Source: a virus | Reading direction: 5' to 3' (one strand) | IMG/VR virus record: IMGVR_UViG_3300045006_000088 | Span: 1 to 45,254 of that record | DNA length: 45,254 nt | Shown: in pieces, positions 1 to 7,552 of the stretch | Numbering within the stretch: the stretch's first letter is position 1 | Layout of the letters: each line of letters starts with the position of its first letter | Made by a program: the position numbers and the translations under genes | The notes under the pieces: model-generated | Told to the model about the DNA's origin: nothing | Database searches by the model: none | The model's input: the letters and a program-made list of their open reading frames with translations, nothing else

Positions 1-260
1 AGGTTCTTGCCCGAACCATTCGGATTCCAGAGCGCAAACTGCGTAGACGCTCCCGCTGCCGCTGCCCAAATCTGTCCTGCCGTTGGCGTAGTTGACGCTG
101 TTGAAGTCATCGCCATAGAGAACACATTACCCCTTGATGTCGCCTCATAATACCTTCCCTGACCATCTGCTGCAATTAAACTACCAACTCTCGACGCTCT
201 CGCGGGAGCCACTGTCCCGTCTGCAAGTGTCGTTGCACCACTTCTGATTTCTGCTAACAT
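1..260 (-). CDS. Probable virion surface protein, N-terminal part (same gene as 44587-45246)
   Basis: The ATG is at 260-258 and the reading frame runs off the left edge, so only about the first 86 codons are present here. It is the same gene as the complete copy at 44587-45246, re-entered across the terminal repeat. Against that copy there are two amino-acid changes, Ala for Thr at residue 30 and Asn for Ser at residue 45. In a circular molecule this would be one gene, not two. Confidence 0.9.
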   Translation of the reverse strand, partial: MLAEIRSGATTLADGTVAPARASRVGSLIAADGQGRYYEATSRGNVFSMAMTSTASTTPTAGQIWAAAAGASTQFALWNPNGSGKN

Positions 261-268
261 TTTACTTC
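1..268. repeat. Left copy of 268-bp terminal direct repeat
   Basis: Bases 1-268 match bases 44987-45254 at every position except two: T at 127 against C at 45113, and C at 173 against T at 45159. This is either overlap at the ends of a circular assembly or a true terminal redundancy. The two differences suggest strain variation within the sampled population rather than a trivially copied end. Confidence 0.95.
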
Positions 269-280
269 CTCCTTTTGTAG

Positions 281-1381
281 TTACCTTACTTCTTCAAATA
301 TGTAATTAGACATACCGCCCCTTCCTATGCTATATGCTTTTCCATCATTACCTCCATATTGTTGTGAAATTAGTAAATCCATATCTTGATATTCCATATC
401 TCTTGCTACCGAGAAGTTCTGCTTTAGCATTATGCTCTCCTGAAGCCTGTATTGGTAGTCATCAAGGTCTTTCTCCATCCTTACCCTTGGAGCATCTGGA
501 GAACTTACATAATCTCTTGTTGACAAAGACCTGACGGGGCGTTTTTCCGCTACCCAGTAAGTCGTGTTTGTCGGTGAAATGTTACCGGCAGTTAAAACCG
601 TCTGCAATATACATCGGTAAGTCTGGTTATTCCACAAAACTACATCACCATAATAATAAACAACATTGGAGTTCCAAGGTTCAATGACATAAAACGTTTC
701 CCTGTGAGCGGAGTCCTGAACAAGCAGTTCATACGCACCACCGTTGTTGGCGATTGGACGCTGCGGAAGTGTTGTAACCGTTCCAGATACAACAACCGCT
801 GACTGATGAGATGTAGGGGTATAAGAAGCAGCTAAAACGACTTGGCAAGTTCCGCTTGTATATGCAGTGCATTGAACCTTGAACGCTTTTAATCCTGAAA
901 CCTTCGCCTGCCATATACCATTCGCAGTTGCACTGACAGCGTTTGAAGTGGCTGTAGCTGAAACGTTGGTATTGGCGACATAAGCATACCAAGTTACACC
1001 ATCCATTGTTGCATAAAACGAAATCGTTCCCGCCCAAGTCCCAATCAGCTGAAAGGCTACCGTAGCGTGGCCGTTGAGATTGATCATCACCTCATCATTA
1101 GCCCTACGCATAAACCCATTAACCCTTAAATCTGGTGCGAAATAAGCTTCTGACTTTAGTTTCTGGGTGTCATCGCTCACCAATCTCTGGGAACCTAAAA
1201 CCTTCTCAAGATTAGTGTCGTACGTAGCAAGAGGATTTCCTGACTGTAGTTCCCTACCATCAATATCTATCTGAGAAATAGCACCAGTATCCCCTGAAAC
1301 TACCGTTTCAGCCTTCTTCTGTTCTTCGGTAAGATTTACTGTTACTTCAAGATCATCATTAGTAATTTTCGCTATATCCAT
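281..1381 (-). CDS. Virion or tail-surface protein with CBM5/12-like carbohydrate-binding segment
   Basis: A 366-residue protein rich in Thr, Ser, Val and Ala and predicted to be mostly beta strand, typical of phage surface proteins. Residues 233-280 carry the pattern of a CBM5/12 chitin- or glycan-binding module: a Tyr-rich start, GDVV, a short Asn-rich turn, TYRC and a closing TYW. The first 70 residues are charged and may attach to the particle. The stop overlaps the start of nothing on this side, while its ATG abuts the stop of the 129-residue gene at 1381, so the two are probably translated together. Binding to host or environmental polysaccharide is inferred from the module; I do not recognise the remainder. 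Confidence 0.7.
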   Translation of the reverse strand: MDIAKITNDDLEVTVNLTEEQKKAETVVSGDTGAISQIDIDGRELQSGNPLATYDTNLEKVLGSQRLVSDDTQKLKSEAYFAPDLRVNGFMRRANDEVMINLNGHATVAFQLIGTWAGTISFYATMDGVTWYAYVANTNVSATATSNAVSATANGIWQAKVSGLKAFKVQCTAYTSGTCQVVLAASYTPTSHQSAVVVSGTVTTLPQRPIANNGGAYELLVQDSAHRETFYVIEPWNSNVVYYYGDVVLWNNQTYRCILQTVLTAGNISPTNTTYWVAEKRPVRSLSTRDYVSSPDAPRVRMEKDLDDYQYRLQESIMLKQNFSVARDMEYQDMDLLISQQYGGNDGKAYSIGRGGMSNYIFEEVR

Positions 1382-1770
1382 TAGATTACATGTACTCTAT
1401 AAGCCGAGTTAGATACCGCAGTAATGCGTATCTTCTTGATATCCATACGGAGCAACGAAACTTTCTCTCCACCTTTCATAGTCCACTTGTCTCCATAGGT
1501 AATTCCGTCCCTGGTAACGTCTACCCGGATATCTCCAGCGCCATCACAAATAATATAGCCGTCTTGAACATAGTGACCCAGATCAGTATAAACATCTAAC
1601 GTAACTGGACTATCGGCAACAAGGAACGCAGTGTCTTCGTAGGACTTATTAAGCCCCTGGTAAGCGCCTTCACGAACATGCAGATTACCAAGGGTATCTA
1701 CCTGAGCTTGCAATGCCTCGTGATCCTCCCGATCCGTTTTATGTCCTACGATCCTAACTGGTTGGGCCAT
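1381..1770 (-). CDS. Hypothetical structural protein, 129 aa
   Basis: Not recognised. It starts MAQPVRIVG and has a short charged helix (residues 12-27) followed by alternating hydrophobic beta strands (residues 45-129), like a small adaptor or beta-sandwich decoration protein. Both ends meet the neighbouring genes with one-base overlaps (1381 and 1770), indicating one translationally coupled operon with the CBM-bearing gene downstream and the 60-residue gene upstream. A particle component is the most likely role, from context only. Confidence 0.7.
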   Translation of the reverse strand: MAQPVRIVGHKTDREDHEALQAQVDTLGNLHVREGAYQGLNKSYEDTAFLVADSPVTLDVYTDLGHYVQDGYIICDGAGDIRVDVTRDGITYGDKWTMKGGEKVSLLRMDIKKIRITAVSNSAYRVHVI

Positions 1771-1952
1771 TATGAAGTGTCCTTATGCAAAATGCAGGTG
1801 ATATAGTTGCCCTTCCTGTCCTGAAGCACCTTGACAAGCCAAGCGGCCTGCGTGGTAGAGTCCAAGGTCTCAAGTTTAGTCTCTATATCCGCTGCAGCCA
1901 AGGCTAAGGTAGTCTTGGACGATGTATAAGCACTTGCAATATAGTTCGCCAT
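1770..1952 (-). CDS. Small hypothetical protein, 60 aa
   Basis: Starts MANYIASAY, has a central Ala/Leu-rich helix, and ends in a strand with TCILHKDTS. The architecture (MA-aromatic start, helix, then strand ending in hydrophobic-hydrophobic-His) resembles the 58-residue protein encoded just upstream at 1963-2139, so the two may be tandem paralogues. The sequence preceding the ATG contains a strong GGAGG-type ribosome site. Confidence 0.65.
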   Translation of the reverse strand: MANYIASAYTSSKTTLALAAADIETKLETLDSTTQAAWLVKVLQDRKGNYITCILHKDTS

Positions 1953-1962
1953 TTTTTCCTCC

Positions 1963-2139
1963 TTAAGCCTGGTGAATGATCACACCCTGATATTTACCCT
2001 GGTCTTTCAGTTCAATGATATCAACATAGTAAATAGCCTTGGTGTTGTCTATCGTTTCCATGAGTGTTTCTAAACCCGCCATGACAGCCTCGATACGATC
2101 CGAAGCGGTAGTTAGATCTGTTACTGCATATGCAGCCAT
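1963..2139 (-). CDS. Small hypothetical protein, 58 aa
   Basis: An intact ORF beginning MAAYAVTDLTTASDRIEA and ending GVIIHQA with a TAA stop, filling the gap between its neighbours. AAGGAGGACAG lies directly before the ATG, a good ribosome site. It parallels the 60-residue downstream protein in length, start and end, suggesting a duplicated small virion or chaperone-like protein. Function unknown. Confidence 0.65.
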   Translation of the reverse strand: MAAYAVTDLTTASDRIEAVMAGLETLMETIDNTKAIYYVDIIELKDQGKYQGVIIHQA

Positions 2140-2148
2140 CTGTCCTCC

Positions 2149-2595
2149 TTATGCTGAATTGATATTAACCCAAGTCCAAGACCACGGCTTGCCGGGATAC
2201 TCAAAAGATATGCTTGCCAGATTGTTAGCTCCGGGAGCGTCGGCATCGGTCATAGTGATAGAAGTGACCTTGACTTCATGCTCTATGCTGTCATCTTCGC
2301 TTACCCAGAGCGAGCCGGCATTGTTTTTGGCTACTCCATCAGCAAAAGGACCAATCGTGGTCATCTTCTTGTCCATACTAAACCTGAGTTTAGTTCCGTC
2401 CGCCAGAGTGACGTCGTTATCCACAGTAGGAGTTCCTGCAACCCCTCCGCCTATCAATAGACCATCACTTCCGAGATCAATCAGCCTCATAGCGAAAGTC
2501 TGCCCTGTTCCTGAAACTGTAGTCCTTGTTCCGTCAACCTTTATCCAAGGTGAACTAGCGGTGTCGATCGTGAATGTAACTGTTGCATCAGCCAT
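2149..2595 (-). CDS. Hypothetical beta-rich structural protein, 148 aa
   Basis: Starts MADATVTFTIDTASSPWIKV and is almost wholly beta-strand-like, with GT-rich turns and a Trp-rich end (PWSWTWVNI). The composition fits a phage decoration or tail-tip protein. It sits in a chain of small structural genes with only a few bases between stops and starts. No specific family is recognised. Confidence 0.65.
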   Translation of the reverse strand: MADATVTFTIDTASSPWIKVDGTRTTVSGTGQTFAMRLIDLGSDGLLIGGGVAGTPTVDNDVTLADGTKLRFSMDKKMTTIGPFADGVAKNNAGSLWVSEDDSIEHEVKVTSITMTDADAPGANNLASISFEYPGKPWSWTWVNINSA

Positions 2596-2596
2596 A

Positions 2597-2752
2597 TTAA
2601 ATCTCCTCTTTTAATGAACCCGTTGAAGGGTCGTATTTTACCTTGCTGTCCTCACCATGGACCCGCAAGTCTCTTGCAACCCGTTCGTTGCGATGTTCCT
2701 GTTTTGCTTTCAAATATTCTTCACTCTGTCGTGCGTGTTCTTTCGCGTCCAT
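2597..2752 (-). CDS. Small charged helical protein, 51 aa
   Basis: An ORF with a textbook ribosome site (AAGGAGGATTT before the ATG at 2752). It begins MDAKEHARQSEEYLKAKQEH and is a strongly charged helix for about 30 residues, then a short tail ending KEEI. It could be a small capsid linker or assembly factor. It separates the enzyme cassette (ending 2793) from the small virion proteins. Function unknown. Confidence 0.6.
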   Translation of the reverse strand: MDAKEHARQSEEYLKAKQEHRNERVARDLRVHGEDSKVKYDPSTGSLKEEI

Positions 2753-2792
2753 AAATCCTCCTTACCACAAATCTTACAAATAAGTTTTATCA

Positions 2793-3617
2793 TTAGAAAT
2801 AATTTTTCTGACAAATAATGTGGAGATCGAACCACGACATACATCTTGAACTAAAATTCCTCCTCTTCATAATTATATTGAATCCAAGTCTCTCTAATTC
2901 CCTGCAAATGGCCCGCTCGGACCACAAGACATAGTGTTCTCTTCCTTTGAAATGCGGCCATCCGGAGATGGTTGTCTTATTGATAAAATCAATATCCGGA
3001 GTGGAAAGGAACAATACGCCCTTATCTTCCAGCAGATCGTACGCTCGCCTGAGAGCAGCAAGCGGATCCGGCATATGCTCCAGTACATGCCCCATCCAAA
3101 GAAGATCAAACTTACGTTCAAGCTTCTCACAGCCTGTAGCGCTCTTGATCGCATCATTAGAGAGCGAGAAATCATAGGACAGGAAGTCCCCTTTATAGAT
3201 ATTGCCCTGTCCAGTAAGAGTAGGGTTGACATCTATAGCCCACGTAAGCCATCCCCGCTCTTTCATTGCAGCCAGGATATAGGGAACGCAGAAACCGACC
3301 TCCAGCATCATCCTGCCATAGGTCAACTCCTCAATAAGGGGAGCGTACAACCTTAGGAGGTACTCGTACCTTTGCTTTGCGGACTTGCCGTCAGCAAGTA
3401 AAGCCACATATTTATCGTCATATATGGACTGATTCTCCGGAAACTTGTCCTGGAATATGACTCCGCAGGTGCAATGATACCATACCGATTTATCCCCTGT
3501 CTTACCATCCTCTATAGCATCTGCCCTTATAGTGTCTACACCGCATATAGGGCAGTGTTGGGGGACTATCTTGATACTATTGTCTTTTTGCTCCGATGAC
3601 TTCAGCAATTCTTCCAT
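2793..3617 (-). CDS. Zinc-ribbon class I SAM-dependent methyltransferase
   Basis: A 274-residue protein. An N-terminal zinc ribbon uses Cys22, Cys25, Cys49 and Cys51. It is followed by a Rossmann methyltransferase domain: the SAM-binding strand MLEVGF at 104-109, the acidic end of strand 2 (AIDVNP, 127-132) and the HVLEHMPDP motif at 177-185, as in Methyltransf_11/23 proteins acting on sugars or small molecules. Its start overlaps the end of the GT9 gene by 41 bases, so the two are translationally linked. This suggests methylation of a glycan, lipid or peptide made by the cassette rather than of DNA. The substrate is not deducible from the sequence. Confidence 0.85.
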   Translation of the reverse strand: MEELLKSSEQKDNSIKIVPQHCPICGVDTIRADAIEDGKTGDKSVWYHCTCGVIFQDKFPENQSIYDDKYVALLADGKSAKQRYEYLLRLYAPLIEELTYGRMMLEVGFCVPYILAAMKERGWLTWAIDVNPTLTGQGNIYKGDFLSYDFSLSNDAIKSATGCEKLERKFDLLWMGHVLEHMPDPLAALRRAYDLLEDKGVLFLSTPDIDFINKTTISGWPHFKGREHYVLWSERAICRELERLGFNIIMKRRNFSSRCMSWFDLHIICQKNYF

Positions 3618-4548
3618 AAAGCCTTTCCGGTTTCAACCCTTCGGCCTGGCACCAAGCAGCATGCGTTACCAGTTCGACAGGGCATTGTATGTTAGCATCG
3701 TATATTAACCTGAAGCAAGGAGCACAATCGCACTCGGCTTCCAGCGAGTAGTCGTTCTTAAAATGCTTAGTGATGTTAATTCGGGTTGTATGGCCCAATA
3801 AACCAATCTTTGGTGTTTCGTAGCAGCCAGCAGCGTGAAGTACACCTGTGTCCGGGGATATGACTAAATCGACAAGTGCCGTAAGCGCTAAGGCAATTCT
3901 GATCGGGATCCTTCCCGACAGATTGATTATCTTCGGATCCGTTATGCTTTCCAGGAGCTGACATTTCTCTTCTCCGGTTGTTAAAAATACTACATTATCG
4001 TAGTTCTTAAGTACCTCACACATGACAAAATCAGCCCAGGGGTATACTTTCTGGGCACCGGATCCGGATAGCTGCCAGAGGATATTGAACGACCCGGGTA
4101 CTAAGTGTTTGCGTGCTTCCTCGAGTTCAGAGGAGTCAAAAAATAACTCAGGAAGTCTTTGGTAGTCATCCAGTCCGGCCCACTGCGCCGTTTTGTCATA
4201 ATAGTTGAAATCGCATAGCGCCCTGCGCTCTTTCTTGGTATAGTTATATTCAGGTTGCACAGGGTGAAGCACGACATTGCATTCCAGGCTCTCTGAGAAA
4301 TTGAGGAAAAGATCCGGCTTGACTTCTTCCTTGAGTTTCTCCCAGTGCGCAGGCAAGTCATCAATGTGCATAGACTCGTCATGCAGGATATATTCGTCTA
4401 CGTTAGGGTTGTTTTCAAAGATCTCTTTCCCGCGCTTGTTCGTGTTAAGTACTACGTAATACCCCTGCTCTTTAAGGCGCTTGATAACCGGTGTGAGGAT
4501 TATCATGTCGCCGTAAGCTCCTAGCCTTATTACCAATGCTTTTTTCAT
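3577..4548 (-). CDS. Glycosyltransferase family 9 (heptosyltransferase-like)
   Basis: 323 residues, close to the family's usual 320-350. The N-terminus LVIRLGAYGDMIILTP (5-20) is the GT9 acceptor-domain signature, and SPDTGVLHAAG (231-241) followed by P-K-I-G-L-L-G is the nucleotide-sugar-domain signature. GT9 enzymes (WaaC, WaaF, RfaQ) add heptose from ADP-heptose to LPS core in Gram-negative bacteria; other members use different sugars. A Cys-rich CDCAPC at 273-278 is common in environmental members. It lies between the tiny zinc peptide gene (ATGA overlap) and the methyltransferase. The phage may glycosylate its own virion or alter host LPS; both are inferences. Confidence 0.9.
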   Translation of the reverse strand: MKKALVIRLGAYGDMIILTPVIKRLKEQGYYVVLNTNKRGKEIFENNPNVDEYILHDESMHIDDLPAHWEKLKEEVKPDLFLNFSESLECNVVLHPVQPEYNYTKKERRALCDFNYYDKTAQWAGLDDYQRLPELFFDSSELEEARKHLVPGSFNILWQLSGSGAQKVYPWADFVMCEVLKNYDNVVFLTTGEEKCQLLESITDPKIINLSGRIPIRIALALTALVDLVISPDTGVLHAAGCYETPKIGLLGHTTRINITKHFKNDYSLEAECDCAPCFRLIYDANIQCPVELVTHAAWCQAEGLKPERLYGRIAEVIGAKRQ

Positions 4549-4652
4549 ATACCCTTTTTATTGGCGCTCCAACATCTCAGTGAACAATACTTTTGCCCTG
4601 GGTTGCTTTTTCTTACCTTGAAACTTTTTCCGCAAGTGCACTTAACTTTCAT
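4545..4652 (-). CDS. Tiny zinc-ribbon-like peptide, 35 aa
   Basis: An ORF starting at 4652 inside the last 11 bases of the radical SAM gene and ending in a TGA that overlaps the GT9 ATG (ATGA). It encodes MKVKCTCGKSF, then a basic stretch, then KYCSLRCW. Four cysteines in a C-x-C ... C-x3-C arrangement look like a minimal zinc knuckle. Overlaps at both ends support real translation as a coupled cistron. A role as an accessory peptide or substrate of the cassette is speculation. Confidence 0.55.
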   Translation of the reverse strand: MKVKCTCGKSFKVRKSNPGQKYCSLRCWSANKKGI

Positions 4653-5637
4653 ACGCTACACACACCTGGCAAGGAGTGCCTTTCAGCGCTTCCTGGCCTT
4701 CAGTAATCGTCCTAAGTTGTGCTTCACGAAGATGCTGAAATCTGATACTATTCCACATACGCATAAAATTCCTGCCGTCCAAAATACCCATATCAAACCT
4801 ATCGTCAGCACCAAAACAGCAAGCAGAGAGCCCACCATCAGCTCTAACGTGACCCTCAGTAAACGCAGACCAGCAAGGAATAGGCTTACGCAAAGGCTCC
4901 AGAGTTTCATCATCCAACCTCCCCACGTTTCCGGCAGAAGGCGTATAACCAAGCATCTTCTCCATGTAGTCTTTATACATTGACATCTGATATAACGGAA
5001 GCCAGTAGTGGCGGTCCACATAAGGCTTGATCTCCGTTTGTATGAACGGCTCCATCTTGGCCTTCTGTTCAGCACCGTACAGAATTGAACTTGCCGACAG
5101 CATGGTGTCGTAATTACCGGTGATCTTCTCTATCCAAGCTGACTGGATATTGTCTATAGCCTTTTCGAATAACTCCGGACTCTTATTGGTGATAGTCTTA
5201 AATTGCTCACCATCAGAGAAGTTTACCGACCATTTAAGGCTGTCCAGCCCAGCATCCATTATAGCCCTGACTTTATCCGGGGTAGCAAGTGTAGCGTTGC
5301 TGGTCAGGAATACATAGGGGAATTTAAGCTCTTTTTTTACCCACTCGCAGCACTTGATCAACAAGCGCGTATTCATGAACGGTTCCCCAAGATAGAATAA
5401 GCCGATCTCCTCTACTCCGGAAATGCGCATATCTTCGGTGATCTTCTTGAAGAACTCAAGGTCCATATCAGGAGGCGGAGCGATAGTGCGCATACCTACA
5501 GCGCAGAACTTGCACCTAAGATTGCAGTTAGCTGTCAGTTCAATCTTAACGCTCTTAGGAGGAGGCTGTATACCACCCATTTGTATGCGGATATCATCAA
5601 TCTTGGTTACAGCATCGATCTTATTAGTAATGTCCAC
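4642..5637 (-). CDS. Radical SAM / SPASM-domain enzyme
   Basis: 331 residues starting with GTG; AAAGGAGGTCAAGTA precedes it, and TAGTG joins it to the upstream gene's stop. The [4Fe-4S] motif C-x3-C-x2-C is Cys38, Cys42, Cys45. FYLGEPFMN (81-89) is the usual GEP strand of radical SAM barrels. A C-terminal SPASM-like auxiliary cluster region has Cys255, Cys273, Cys274, Cys323 and Cys326. SPASM enzymes typically modify peptides or carry out dehydrogenations, epimerisations and thioether formation; others act on sugars. Flanked by glycosyltransferase- and methyltransferase-type genes, it is likely to make an unusual modification. Radical SAM/SPASM genes are rare in phages. The reaction cannot be assigned. 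Confidence 0.9.
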   Translation of the reverse strand: MDITNKIDAVTKIDDIRIQMGGIQPPPKSVKIELTANCNLRCKFCAVGMRTIAPPPDMDLEFFKKITEDMRISGVEEIGLFYLGEPFMNTRLLIKCCEWVKKELKFPYVFLTSNATLATPDKVRAIMDAGLDSLKWSVNFSDGEQFKTITNKSPELFEKAIDNIQSAWIEKITGNYDTMLSASSILYGAEQKAKMEPFIQTEIKPYVDRHYWLPLYQMSMYKDYMEKMLGYTPSAGNVGRLDDETLEPLRKPIPCWSAFTEGHVRADGGLSACCFGADDRFDMGILDGRNFMRMWNSIRFQHLREAQLRTITEGQEALKGTPCQVCVAYES

Positions 5638-7064
5638 TACTTGACCTCCTTTGCCTGAACAACAGCAATAAACTGTTCGTGGCCACGGCGGTTACGCTCT
5701 TTCTTCTGTTCTATTATCCTGAACCTCTTGCGCAACTTGGCGTACCAGATGTCAAACTCAAGCAAGGACAGGTGGCAATTGCGCCCATCTGAGTAGTTCT
5801 TTGCGGCAGGAGTAAGGCAGATGGAGATAAAAGCCAACTTCTTGGTCAGCTTCTGTAAATGGTCAAGCACGTTCTCTATGCACTCAGGCTCTATATGCTC
5901 CAAGACATCTGTGCATACCACAAAATCAGCAGGCTCCGGGTCCTTTGAGTGCTCATCAATACATGGGTCGTAGGATTTATATTCTACATCAACGATCTTC
6001 GGCAGAGACTCTATGAGGGTGTTCCTGCCGCAACCGTAGTCAAGCATTGTTATCTTGCCATATCTCTTTGCCAACTGGCCTGCAAGCAACGCCACTCTGC
6101 CGGCATAATCCTGTCCTACTGAACCAAACATCACATCCCTCTCAGTGGCATCGTCAGACTTGAGGAACATCTTCTTGTTCATCTCAAGCATATATGGAGT
6201 AACGAGCAAGTCATGCTTAGGCTTTTCAACGGCTTCATCTATCTTATTGATGTGGTTAATCAACCCATCTCCAAAGATAATAAATTTAATCCACTCTAAC
6301 CTGTGTTTCCATTTGATAAACTCGCGGGCTTGCGAGGCGAATACTGGAGTGGACAGATACTCTTTCCCATCATCACACCTTACGTCAAGGATGTTCTCTG
6401 ACCTATCCTTATCGTATGAGTAGTATATAGGCTTGCCGTCAGCATCTTTCTCAAAGAAACAGCTGTCAAACCCATAGAACTCTACAGTTCTGTAGCCAAG
6501 TATGTTGGCTAAAGTCATCGCCCTCAAGCCGGCCATAGAACCGCCTTCAAGCGGAACATACTCGTCTTTATCAAAGAACGCTGCAAGGATCTGAAGGTCG
6601 CTTATGTTATCTACAATAGTCCCGGAAAGCGATACTACACGCTTGACATTATGCCCTTTCAGTGCCTCGAATACTTTAGGGTGGCAGCAGATCCCGATGA
6701 GGTAGGTGACGTCCTTATGCGGATTCTGCACATCCTTGACCTTGCCTTCTTTCGGGTCTATCATAAAAAAATAGTCAGGGATGATCTCGTTCGAAATCAG
6801 CCAATCATGAGTCTTATTGGAGCAGAATATCCTGTATTTAGTCTTGTCTTTGCTCTTCGCACGGATATCCTCGAGAAAGAGCTTTGCGGTAGGGCCTCCG
6901 CATACCATGACCATTGTAAGGTCATTCTCTGCCTCGATATTAACGAGAGGCAAGTCTAACTTACAATTTGCCCTTATCTGGTTTATGAAGTCTTTCTCCT
7001 TGATAGGCAACGTGCCGCCCTCTGGCGGTGGTCCCCATTCTCCAACAAGCTCTTTTCCGTACAT
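5637..7064 (-). CDS. DUF115/MptE-like domain fused to SAM methyltransferase
   Basis: 475 residues in two domains. Residues about 50-275 match the DUF115 (MptE-like, also seen in Maf flagellin glycosyltransferase-type proteins) pattern: strand MVMVCGGPTAK (51-61), DYFFMIDP (97-104), and EGGSMAGLRAMTLANILGY (173-191) followed by FYGFDS. Residues about 335-470 form a class I methyltransferase, with LDYGCG (341-346) for SAM binding and DVLEHIEPE (386-394). DUF115 relatives transfer nonulosonic acids to flagellin or make pterin pyrophosphate, so sugar or pyrophosphate transfer plus methylation is plausible. It is the first gene of the cassette, separated from the capsid-side genes by a perfect 13-bp hairpin. 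Confidence 0.8.
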   Translation of the reverse strand: MYGKELVGEWGPPPEGGTLPIKEKDFINQIRANCKLDLPLVNIEAENDLTMVMVCGGPTAKLFLEDIRAKSKDKTKYRIFCSNKTHDWLISNEIIPDYFFMIDPKEGKVKDVQNPHKDVTYLIGICCHPKVFEALKGHNVKRVVSLSGTIVDNISDLQILAAFFDKDEYVPLEGGSMAGLRAMTLANILGYRTVEFYGFDSCFFEKDADGKPIYYSYDKDRSENILDVRCDDGKEYLSTPVFASQAREFIKWKHRLEWIKFIIFGDGLINHINKIDEAVEKPKHDLLVTPYMLEMNKKMFLKSDDATERDVMFGSVGQDYAGRVALLAGQLAKRYGKITMLDYGCGRNTLIESLPKIVDVEYKSYDPCIDEHSKDPEPADFVVCTDVLEHIEPECIENVLDHLQKLTKKLAFISICLTPAAKNYSDGRNCHLSLLEFDIWYAKLRKRFRIIEQKKERNRRGHEQFIAVVQAKEVK

Positions 7065-7083
7065 TTATGACTCCTTTAGGTTA

Positions 7084-7113
7084 GGGGCGGAGGAGATCGC
7101 TCTCCCCCACCCC
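7084..7113 (-). other. 13-bp perfect hairpin with GCGA tetraloop between capsid and enzyme genes
   Basis: Bases 7084-7096 pair with 7101-7113 across a four-base loop that reads GCGA in the transcript, a GNRA-type tetraloop. The stem is very GC-rich with two G-U pairs. No T-run follows on the minus strand, so it is not a classical terminator. It could slow or partly stop transcription or protect the 3' end of abundant capsid mRNA from exonucleases. It lies 9 bases beyond the stop of the decoration-like gene. Confidence 0.65.
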
Positions 7114-7122
7114 TTCGGTTAA

Positions 7123-7542
7123 TTAAGCATATGTATCAGGGAACAAAACCTGATAATCATATGTTACTATCCAGTCACCCTTTTCGTTTGCTGTCAGTTT
7201 CAACGCTATGTACTGAGAGATAGTCTCAAGCGTCTTCTCTGTCAGAGTCAGGGTAGTTGCAAACCCTAACGAACAACCGGAAAGCGTGAGTCCTTTCAGC
7301 GTGGTGGCAGTTCCGGCAGTATCATAGTGAATAACCTGCAGTGAACCGGCAGTCGCTGAAGGTGCAGAGATAGCAAGAACTGATACCCTGCTTACCAGAA
7401 CTTTGTTGCGTGAAGCAAAGTGCGCCCAAAGTGTACCGGAAGCCTGTCCTGCTGCTCCTGTCCAACAATGCTGATGCTGACCAGTAAAATAAGGATGCGA
7501 ATACGAGCCGACATCAGAGCCTCTGGTATAGTTTCCAGCCAT
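7123..7542 (-). CDS. Probable capsid decoration or head-surface protein, 139 aa
   Basis: Directly downstream of the major capsid gene, the usual place for a decoration protein. The sequence starts MAGNYTRGSDVG, has a His/aromatic-rich stretch near residue 20, and is otherwise beta-rich with many small residues (SVLAISAPSATAG, LTLSGCSLG). The pattern of small-residue strands resembles the protein at 44587-45246, though the similarity is weak. It would be co-expressed with the capsid protein. Decoration is inferred from position, not a recognised domain. Confidence 0.6.
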   Translation of the reverse strand: MAGNYTRGSDVGSYSHPYFTGQHQHCWTGAAGQASGTLWAHFASRNKVLVSRVSVLAISAPSATAGSLQVIHYDTAGTATTLKGLTLSGCSLGFATTLTLTEKTLETISQYIALKLTANEKGDWIVTYDYQVLFPDTYA

Positions 7543-7552
7543 ATTAGCCTCC

